From the NCBI GenBank assembly GCA_001931875.2, contig MSJH02000604.1, positions 1 through 64,000 on the forward strand: a stretch of 64,000 bases of DNA. The letters run 5' to 3'. The DNA is from Byssochlamys sp. IMV 00236. Its lineage: Eukaryota > Ascomycota > Eurotiomycetes > Eurotiales > Thermoascaceae. Shown here in pieces: positions 56,101 through 64,000 of this stretch. A model generated the notes under the pieces. The model worked only from the letters and a program-made list of their open reading frames with translations. It was not told the origin of the DNA and made no database searches. Position numbers and translations under genes: made by a program. Numbering within the stretch: position 1 is the stretch's first letter; each line of letters starts with the position of its first letter.

Positions 56101-57595
56101 AAAGGAAGTCACCTAAACTGAGATACTGAAGGTTAAGCTTTGGGATAGCCAAAGGCGTTGAGCCATCATATGTCTCGTTTCGCAAGAGAGACGGTTCATA
56201 CAGGTTCTCCTCTGTCGGTACAATGCTCAGCTGAGCTGCGTATTCCTGGAAGGACTGCTTGCGCTCGAAGGAGGACAAGAGGATCTCCAGGAAAAGACGT
56301 CTACCAGGGTCAATTTGAGCCTGCTTTGGATAGATAGTCCGAAATCCGAGATGAGAGCACAAATTCGAAAGCTCAGAATCCTCTAAAGCGGCCAGGTGGC
56401 CCTCGAGTTCAGTTCGCTGATCGATACTCCCGTAGTTTGATAATGCCAGAATGGTCAGTTTTTCCTTGAAATGTTTGATGGCAACCCGCTGTAGTCGTGC
56501 TAGCTCTTGGCAGTGAGCGTCATAGACAGCTTGTGTCGAGAGAGGCTCGCCTGTGTAATCGTTGATCGCGAAATTCATGAAATGCTTGAGAAGCGTGTAG
56601 AAATCTCGGAACAGCGCATTCTCCTCGACTTGGTAAAGGTGCGAAAGGCGAATGATAGGTAAGAGGTTTAGGTCTTTCAAGAGCGTGTTAACATAGCGCC
56701 TTGTTGGTAGCTGACTATCGAGATCAACAAGTAATTCGAGAAAGCGTTCGCAATAACGTAGATTCTCAGGCTGATCTTTTTCAGTACTGTTCACTTTCTG
56801 GATAAAATCCAACACCATGGTATAAAGCCATGATCGCTCGAATCGGATTCTTGCTTTTGTGGCATCGTCTGCAGCTTCATAGCGTTTTCCAGCTGCCCGC
56901 CAGGCCTTCTTCAACGTGGGCACCGTTTCCAGCAGCCGCTCTCTCTTGTCGTCTGATGAGAGGTTATGCCATATTGAGATAGAAACGAGTGGGGCGCATT
57001 CTTTGCGGAGCATATTATTTTCGAGAGATTGAAAACTGCTTATAATAAACGAGAGAAGCGCCAAACGGGAGGTCGTCGGTAGCGATTGATCAAGGCTCAT
57101 GGATAAGACACGGCGAAAAAGGCTGGAGAAGTCATCGGCGCGGTCCGAGAAATGCTCTAGGATGGTAAGTTAGTTATGATGTATCGAGAGCCAGGTAATT
57201 TCAATCTTACCCCATATAGGCAGATGCTCACGCTGCTTGACGCTGACAATGATAGCAATAAGCAGAACATGATAATTTGATGCATCTTCATTATATGTTG
57301 GCCAAAGGAACCTGGACCAGGTTAGCAGCTGTCGCATACTAACGACGGATAAATTAACTCACTTCTCCAACACATGAAGGTTCTCTAAGATCAGGAGAGA
57401 GCGTAGAGAAAAGGCTTCAGCCTCCAACGGCTCCCATAGCTCCTTGATGACATCCTGCTTGGCCTTGCGGGCCTTCGACGGCTTGAGCCAGTGGGCTTTT
57501 GCGAGACTCACCCACCGATTGTCTTCCTGGAAATCGCTCACAGTAGGACGAGAATCGTGGCCCTGCGCCATCGCAGAACGTGTCTGTTGACCCAT
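53190..57595 (-). CDS. cwf11: Intron-binding spliceosomal helicase Aquarius/Cwf11
   Basis: SF1 (Upf1-like) RNA helicase of the spliceosome that contacts the intron upstream of the branch site. Exons on the minus strand are 57595-57363, 57311-57211, 57156-53674 and 53623-53190; 1416 residues (human AQR about 1485). The N-terminal ~800 residues form the armadillo-like and beta-barrel parts: FLWPTYNEDASNYHVLLI, LDLQ-type helices, and TVFLLAIQTGHP. The helicase core has Walker A VGPPGTGKTDV (near 825), Walker B-like VVMEEAAQITE (near 1065), GDHYQNSPIV, LDQQGRARPS and, across the last intron, KYQGEQNDYVILSLTRTK and RLTVALSRARLGLY. The tail is acidic (MEEEEDPLHE). A start 24 bp downstream (57571) is also possible. 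Organised head-to-head with THOC1. Confidence 0.95.
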
Positions 57596-57791
57596 TCCTT
57601 TGACGTTTGCTTGTCGTGAAGTCCGGTTGGATGCCCGATATATCTGCGCGGAAGCGCGCGAAAACGGGCGCGCTAAGCGTTGCCGCCAGCGCCTAGCTCC
57701 TGCGGATTCTGACTGGCCGGGGACCAAAGAGCTGCCCAGCTATTGACCCCGGAATCGCAACACCAGGTCTACCTGGAGCCGTATCGCGACC
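57596..57791. promoter_or_regulatory. Bidirectional promoter of Aquarius and THOC1 genes
   Basis: 196 bp separate the two start codons. GC-rich, with a GCGCGGAAGCGCGCGAAAAC element at about 57648-57667 on the plus strand, and no TATA box. Shared control is inferred from spacing. Confidence 0.55.
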
Positions 57792-60002
57792 ATGTCGCAC
57801 ATCGAGTCTGTGCAGGTCTACAGGAGGCTCATCGAGAGCCTTCTGTCCAAGGCAGACGAGTTAAAGCCTGATAAACAGATCGAGCCGCCTCTCACGGAAA
57901 CGGATTTTGGTGATTCAGCTTGGCACATCGAGGGTTCTGATGCCAACGTTCTGAAGAGAGAGAATCAGCAAGCGAGTTATGCTGCTGTCGAAACCGCCTT
58001 TAGGGAAAAGTTCTATGATCTACTGGTTTGTCGCTGACCTCAGAAGAGTGAACTATTTACAAGCTCTAACCATCCTCTTAGGCTACAACATCTATCGACG
58101 ACCCTTCTTTCGTACAAATATGGCATCTTCTGGATATCGTTTCAATATTCTCGGACAATGGTTAGTTTTAAGAAAAAAGAGTACGGGTTAGGGAGGCGGC
58201 TGACACGTATCAGAACAGTGCGAACCGGGTTTAATATTTTGGCTTATCGAGGAATTGCTGGACAGTCAGACAATCGATGGATGCAGGAAAGTCTTCGACT
58301 ACCTCGAGTCGCGGAGAGAGCGCAATACAGCGGTAAGCTATCATATTACTCAGGCTCCTATCAGTAAAACATTTGCTGATTCGTGAGTGGATAGAAACAT
58401 TTCAAACAAAAAAGCCTGATTATTCTCCGATCATGCAATGAGCTTCTTCGAAGACTTTCACGAGCAGAAGATACTGTGTTCTGTGGAAGAGTATTCATAT
58501 ATTTATTCCAGAGCTTTCCGCTGGGCGATAAGAGTTCGGTAAATTTGCGGGGCGAATATCACACTGAGAACGTCACCACCTTTGATGAAGTCTCTAGAGA
58601 AGCGCAAAAAGAGAAACCGGAAGAAGAGAGTGCTGCCCCGAAAGAGGAGAGATCCGGAGATACTGTTGACGCAACAACCAAGCCTTCGGATGCCAAGAAG
58701 GAGAAAGATGCAGGTAAAGAGCCTGTTGATCTGGATACGTTGTATCCTATCTTTTGGGGCCTGCAGGCAACCTTCTCTGCTCCAACAAGACTGTTCGACC
58801 CAGGCCACTTCGCATCTTTTAAGAACGGTCTAGAAGCGACACTCTCTACGTTCAAGCGTATCAACACGGATCTTGACCCTAGGAGCGGCGCCAAGGGATC
58901 AGATGAAGCTAGAAGAGGCACAAAACGCAAGCGCACAACGGATGGATCGGAAGTCACCAACAGCTTCAACCCGAAATATCTAACCAGCCGTGATTTGTTC
59001 AGTCTGGAGGTAAGTCTGTAACTCGACGCCGGGGTATTCGCATATGCTAACATTCGGTGAAGATTAGCGATATCGCCTTCCGTAGACATGTACTCGTGCA
59101 GGCGTTGATCATTTTAGATTTTCTTCTGTCGCTCACACCGAAAGCGAAAGCGAAACTGGCGGATTTGACAAACAAATCCGTACTTTACAATTTTGTTCTC
59201 AACGATGACGACGTAAGCTAACCATTGTGCTTCCCCGGACATTACTAATAGTTTCCAGGCAAAATGGACGACAAACATCCGGCGCGCAATCGAAGATTAT
59301 CTTCAGGAGGGTGTGGGAGGCAAATTCTATTATCGCATGGTGGACAATGTTCTCTCGCGAGACAAAAACTGGATTCGCTGGAAGGCAGAGGGGTGTCCGC
59401 TCATTGAACGCCCTGCTGTGTCTGTCAAAGACTATTTAGATGCGCGTGAGACAGCAGCGAAGACATATGCCAATAAGCGTCTCCGACCTTCTCCCATGGG
59501 TTCTCTGGATCTGAAGTTCCTTTCCGATGCCGAAACTCTGGGCAGTCTTGAGCGCCTCAAGGCATCTGACAGGTAGGCACGAAATGCTAGGCTAGAAGAT
59601 CGTGGCTAACATTATTCAAGATTCTCAAAACCTGCCCCCGATTCTTTAATGATGGGAATTGTTGACGATGACTTTGACCTTGAGATGGCACAGACTAAAG
59701 AGGATAAGGACAACGCGATGAGGTCCAAAGCTAGCAAGATATGGCGTACGTTGCGGCTCTGTGCTAAGAGCAAAATGCATCAGTTCGACAAGATTGAAGA
59801 TGGCAAAAATATCAAAGTCCTCTTCGAGACCCCTCCACAGCCCGAAGAACCACCGAAGCCAACTACTGAGAGCACGAATGACACCGGGAAGCCCCATATA
59901 GAATCAAAGGGTGATGACAAGGAGAACACTACAACTGTGGACCAGCCGATGGCTGACGTCAAGCCGGAAGATTCAGAAAAGGCAACGGAAGCCCCAGCAT
60001 GA
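57792..60002 (+). CDS. hpr1: THO complex subunit Hpr1/THOC1, seven exons
   Basis: Subunit of THO/TREX, which couples transcription to mRNP assembly and export and limits R-loops. Exons: 57792-58025, 58082-58160, 58214-58332, 58395-59009, 59063-59212, 59259-59572 and 59621-60002; 630 residues. Signatures: PSFVQIWHLLDIVSIFSD, CEPGLIFWLIEELLDSQTID, VFDYLESRRERNTAKHFKQK, ILRSCNELLRRLSRAEDTVF (the best conserved stretch), LDTLYPIFWGLQATFSAPTR and LTSRDLFSLEISDIAFRRHV. A Lys/Glu-rich insertion (about 215-265) precedes the LDTLYPIFW block. The C-terminus is acidic and disordered. With the divergent Aquarius gene it forms a pair of nuclear RNA-processing genes. Confidence 0.94.
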
Positions 60003-61686
60003 AATTGATGATGACCCTCACCATGGCTTACCGAAGTCAGCGAACGGTTTCACATTTTCGGGTGACAGCGCTTTTATCTATGACGGGGCCACCTCAACAT
60101 TGACATACTTCTTGGTGCAGCATACCCGTGAGCAGTCCATTCTCCGTAAGGACCGGGTGCTCCCCTTACGACTTCCTTTCCACTTATCTCGTGACAAGAA
60201 TACGTCGGTGGCATCTTCAAGCAGTCCCTGCAGGTTTATTGTCATATTGGGCATAACTACATGGTTGATTGCTAAGTCGTACACAGAATGCGGCGCGAGA
60301 TGATGATTTCTCAGTACGATAGTGTGGAGACCTACAGACAGGCTCGTCCCAGTGGAAGAGAAGCAAATGTGCAAAGGAGGCAGCTTAGTGTGTGCTCTCT
60401 CCCTAGCCCATATGGAGCATAACCAGGGATATCTATGGGACCGAAACAACCCTAGTATGACCGACAGTGCTCTACCTTCGGTCTCACCTGGGTTCTCGTT
60501 GTGATAACACCACCATCGTGTGGATAAATAAGCATGTACGATACATTATGAAATAGCGCAATTTTCGAAAAAAAATATAGGAACCATTGTAATTGTATGA
60601 CAGCCGTGTGCTTAAACTATACCGCTGGTAGTCCTCAGGACCCCTGTGATCATCCGTCAAGATCGGCTGCGTCCGAGGTTTGCAGATCTTTGACCCCGCC
60701 TTAGCAAGATGCGCACAAGACGACCTTGCAAGCAAAGATGTCTAACGAGTGTGAAAATATAGTGGCGAAAGGGACTCCGGTAATATTCGAGATCGGAACT
60801 CGTAGCATGCAAGTGTCATTTGACTTGCGAGAAGATGTTATGTCCAGCTGTGAGACATGGAGATAGATGAATATGGGAGTTGCCGCAGACTCCAGAGTGC
60901 CCTAATATCAGGCAACCAGCTAGAACGAGTCTAGAACAGGGGAGGTTCTAAAACAATAGTACCTGGCTCTGGAGAGACGCTATCAGGCCAGTCTGTTCTT
61001 TGCCTGCCTTCTTTCCTGCTGCATTCTTGTTTGAGGCTACTAGTTACTGGGTCCAATAAGAAAGAATCGTTTCCGTGTATGTCATCTTGTACGAATAATA
61101 GCCATTCACATAGAGGATGATTATAGTTCTAGAATCAAAGATGGGAGGCTTATTGTTCAGCGTCGCCGAGCTCCTCGAATCGCAGCATCGGGAAAGTAAT
61201 CAACGACACAGAGGAATCTTGCTCAGCCCCCGGATTTCTTAACTCGAGATCTTCTGGAACCAGTCAGAGAGTTCCTATATGAAAGACAAACGCATTCTAG
61301 GAGGTTACAAGAGTCATCTATTGCGGGTCACCAACCAGATGTTCGCAGTTTAGGGAATTCATGGGCTGGTGGCGGAGTGCTACGGACCAATCAGAACGCG
61401 GGTGTTGTTAATTGCCTGATAACGGATGCGGATTCCCATCATGGTATGACAATGGCCTACGTAGTAGATTCTTCAAGTCTTCAAGATAAAAGGATCGTGT
61501 TTTCCCTCGATCTAGAGATTTGTTTTTTCATTATTCTAAGCCCAATTATCAGAAGCTGAGTCTCTTTGTTCTGCCTTGAATCAGAAAAAAATACCCGCTG
61601 TTTGTTCTTCGTTGCTTCGATCACCACCAAACAATACCTCAAGCCACAACATTTACCCATACAAAAAACCTCACCTACTAGCCAAG
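60003..61686. other. Intergenic, no gene seen
   Basis: About 1.7 kb after THOC1. Frames at 60078-60449 and 60322-60504 overlap in opposite directions and have no recognisable domain. The last ~150 bp are the likely leader of the Cys-rich gene. Confidence 0.5.
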
Positions 61687-62151
61687 ATGGTTCACCCTTC
61701 AACTTGCTGCAACATTTCTAAGGACGGTGGCTGTGTTTGCGCCGCTCAGGCCAGGTGCTCTTGCGGGAAGGAGAGCGCGGGACACTGCACATGCAACAAA
61801 GCTTCGAGCGAGAACAACATAACCGGTCCCAGATGTTCATGCAGTATGTTACGCTCTCTTTTGTGCCTGGGTGACTATACAGATCACTAACATGTTTTCG
61901 TATAACTAGGAGCACGACCTGCTGGCCAATGCACTTGTGAGCGGTCCGCAACTGAGAACCGATCTGTATCCGGCGACACCTGCCCTTGTGGAGCTAGACC
62001 TTCTGGTAAGTCTTGAATTCTTCTAATCTGCCTTTTATATGTTATCAGAATGCTAACGAGAATGGTTACAGAGTCCTGCACATGCGAGAAGGCTGGCGCT
62101 GTCGATACTGCCGCTGAGGCACTCGAGACTGACTTTACCACCCAGAAGTAA
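61687..62151 (+). CDS. Cysteine-rich CxC-repeat protein, possibly metal-binding
   Basis: Exons 61687-61843, 61910-62005 and 62072-62151 give 110 residues with 19 Cys. Pattern: STCCNISKDGGCVCAAQARC, SCGKESAGHCTCNKASSENN, RCSCRARPAGQCTCERSATE, CPCGARPSESCTCEK. The unit 'xRPxxxCTCexAxxEN...xGxxCxC' repeats about three times. CxC pairs in this density resemble metallothionein-type copper or zinc ligands, but the protein is longer than most fungal metallothioneins and has conserved Arg/Pro/Asn between pairs. I believe homologues form a distinct uncharacterised mould family. No signal peptide, so intracellular. Metal binding is inferred, not shown. The tail, ALETDFTTQK, is conserved-looking. Confidence 0.85.
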
Positions 62152-63201
62152 AGTTAAGTTAATGCTGGTCGATTGGTATCTCAACATCATGCATGCATTA
62201 TGGCGCCGGGTATCTATGAAGTTTATGTCGATTTCATCGGGGTGTAAAAATTGGGATTGCTTGTGATATGTTTGTATATATTGGCTTTAATTCACGACTA
62301 GGCACATTGGCGTGGAGAATCCTTTGCAATGGCAATTGAAAAGAGTATAAAGAATAATCATACAGCTCAAGGATATCAGTAGTAGTAGAAGACTATCAAA
62401 ATACCCTGAATCCCTGCCAGAGATCGACGGACAGTTGGGGAATCTCCACCTGTCTAGAAAGATTGGAACATTATTGGATAAATGTTCAGGGACATTGTTT
62501 GAAGGAAACCGATTGGCTGATCGAGTAGTTGTCGTGTGTTTTATCCATACCATAGATAGATAAAGATGCCAAGTCGGGAGCTTGCATGATTTTCCGAAGA
62601 AGTAGAGTGATAATTATTTAATATTAGCCCAGCCTCTCTCTCTTGGCAGATGAGTTAAGTAAGTTGGTCTGGTCTCGTCCCTTGTCTGCCTGTAACTAAT
62701 ATGTACATATTATTGTTAGGAAGGCGGTCGGAGTGCGCATCAATATTGTTCCTTGGTCCAACGGCGGACCTGGCGCGATCGTCGGCCGGCAGCGCCTAAG
62801 CTGCGGAACAAACGGGCTACGACAGACAGTCCGCCGCGGTCTAAGGATCATCAGGAGGTTCTTCTGCGCCTTCGCGAAGAACACTGATTTGGCAGGAACT
62901 TGATCTCTCCGTCTCTTGATACTCGCAGTCGGGTAATAGGCTTTCAGATGCGTTGTCCGTCCGTTCCGCAACGTCGCTCTTGATCCCGCCGCCCGGACAT
63001 ACCGCGAAGCCCCTATCAGATCGAATCCCCCTCCGATCTGCTCTTCAACAACCACGGACATACTGGCGATGATCATCTGTTGGAAGTCGAATCGAGAAGA
63101 AAAGGTCATGATTGCATAAACGCTGCCCAGACAGCTCAAAGGGACGGAATAGCACATCAGGAGTGAACCGGTGCATTCGCGATTGAAATCTGCAAGCCAA
63201 C
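62152..63201. other. Intergenic, promoter of the AP-2 alpha gene
   Basis: No supported gene. A 153-codon minus-strand ATG frame (62696-63157) covers the GC-rich leader of the next gene and looks spurious. Confidence 0.5.
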
Positions 63202-64000
63202 ATGTCTTCTATGCGAGGTCTCGTCCAGTTCATCGCCGACCTGCGAAACGCAAGGGCGCGTGAGTTGGAAGAGAAGCGTATCAACAAGGAACTGGCCAAT
63301 ATTCGACAGAAGTTCAAGGATGGAAATCTGAATGGATACCAGAAGAAGAAATATGTTTGCAAGCTGCTCTACGTTTACATCCAAGGTTACGATGTTGACT
63401 TCGGACATCTCGAGGCGGTTAACCTCATCTCCGCCAACAAATACTCTGAGAAGCAGATTGGATATCTATCCGTCACGCTGTTCCTACATGAGCAGCATGA
63501 GTTGCTGCACCTAGTCGTGAACAGTATCCGGAAAGATCTCCTGGATCATAACGAATTGAACAATTGTCTGGCACTCCATGCGGTCGCCAACGTCGGAGGA
63601 AGAGAAATGGGGGAGGCTCTGAGTGCTGATGTCCATAGGCTTCTGATCTCACCGTAAGCTTCTTCCGATTCTCGCCCGAACAATGTGCTAGAGGCTTACT
63701 ATCTGCAGCACCTCGAAAGCCTTCGTGAAGAAGAAGGCAGCCTTGACCCTCCTCCGCCTCTACCGCAAATATCCCGATATCGTACAAAACGAATGGGCCG
63801 AACGAATAATCTCCATCATGGACGATCCTGACATGGGAGTCACACTGTCCGTGACATCACTTGTTATGGCTTTGGTGCAGGACAGGCCGGAACAATACAA
63901 GGGTAGTTACATTAAGGCTGCGCAGAGATTAAAGAAAATCGTGGTCGATAACGAAATATCTGCCGATTATCTCTACTACCGTGTGCCCTGTCCCTGGATT
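63202..64000 (+). CDS. apl3: AP-2 adaptor complex alpha subunit (alpha-adaptin), 5' part
   Basis: Large subunit of the clathrin adaptor AP-2, which acts in endocytosis at the plasma membrane and, in Aspergillus, in polar growth. Exon 1 is 63202-63653, intron 63654-63708, exon 2 from 63709 runs out of the window; about 248 residues are visible. Signatures: MRGLVQFIADLRNARARELE, EKRINKELANIRQKFKDG, YQKKKYVCKLLYVYIQGYDV, VNLISANKYSEKQIGYLSVT, AVANVGGREMGEALSADVHR and, at the edge, YRVPCPWI. The ARELEEKRINKELANIRxKF segment separates alpha-adaptin from gamma and beta subunits and contains the basic residues that bind phosphoinositides. The ear domain lies outside the window. Confidence 0.95.

Noticed and set aside
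62696..63157. 153-codon ATG frame on the minus strand upstream of the AP-2 gene
   Set aside because: Overlaps the GC-rich leader of the AP-2 alpha gene, has no domain and a biased Arg-rich composition; most likely antisense noise.
1..64000. CRISPR array, prokaryotic operon or secondary-metabolite cluster
   Set aside because: No regularly spaced direct repeats, genes are intron-rich and eukaryotic, and no PKS, NRPS or terpene synthase domains are present.

Overview
The window is nuclear DNA of a filamentous ascomycete, most likely an Aspergillus- or Penicillium-like member of the Eurotiales. Most genes carry short GT..AG introns (about 42-160 bp), the tRNA genes carry an intron, and the protein set is typical of moulds: a chitin synthase, a secreted M28 aminopeptidase, a Hos3-type deacetylase and several fungus-specific proteins. 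I could not fix the species. Gene models below were built by hand from splice signals. For multi-exon models the summed exon lengths were checked to be divisible by three, except where the window edge cuts the gene.

Layout. 0-5 kb: 3' end of a Rae1/Gle2 WD40 gene (+), then a 4-exon chitin synthase (-). 4.6-7.8 kb: gene-poor, AT-rich, with an ankyrin gene relic. 7.8-14 kb: a DUF1774-like membrane protein, a Hal2/Met22 nucleotidase and a leucine aminopeptidase, all minus strand. 15.4-18.3 kb: an R3H protein and a BTB/POZ protein (+). 20.0-20.35 kb: two identical tandem tRNA-Lys(CTT) genes with introns. 23.2-27 kb: a fungal protein of unknown function and a small 3-exon gene with a dsRBM-like domain. 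28-30 kb: an 8-exon MFS transporter (-). 32-35 kb: a PEBP-family protein and the queuine tRNA-ribosyltransferase (+). 35.8-41.1 kb: an AN1 zinc-finger protein (Cuz1/ZFAND1 type) and a Hos3-type histone deacetylase (-). 41.7-47 kb: a small Cys-rich ORF, then a repeat graveyard with gypsy reverse transcriptase, GIY-YIG-like and ankyrin fragments. 47.2-53 kb: a basic, low-complexity protein (+), TFIIH subunit Tfb2 (-) and a 10-exon hotdog thioesterase (+). 53-60 kb: Aquarius/Cwf11 (-) and THO subunit Hpr1/THOC1 (+), divergently arranged. 61.7-62.2 kb: a Cys-rich CxC-repeat protein. 63.2 kb to the end: the 5' part of the AP-2 alpha adaptin gene.

Functional links. Several genes serve RNA metabolism and mRNA export (Rae1, Aquarius, THOC1, Tfb2, TGT, the tRNA-Lys pair, the R3H and dsRBM-like proteins). 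Aquarius and THOC1 share an intergenic region of about 196 bp, and Tfb2 and the thioesterase share about 256 bp, so each pair probably uses a bidirectional promoter. I found no secondary-metabolite cluster, CRISPR array or intact transposon. The clearest unusual items are the micro-exon thioesterase gene, the dsRBM-like small gene that simple ORF calling misses, the recent tRNA-Lys duplication, and the mosaic of mobile-element and ankyrin fragments at 43.3-45.9 kb, part of which recurs at 5.6-6.1 kb.
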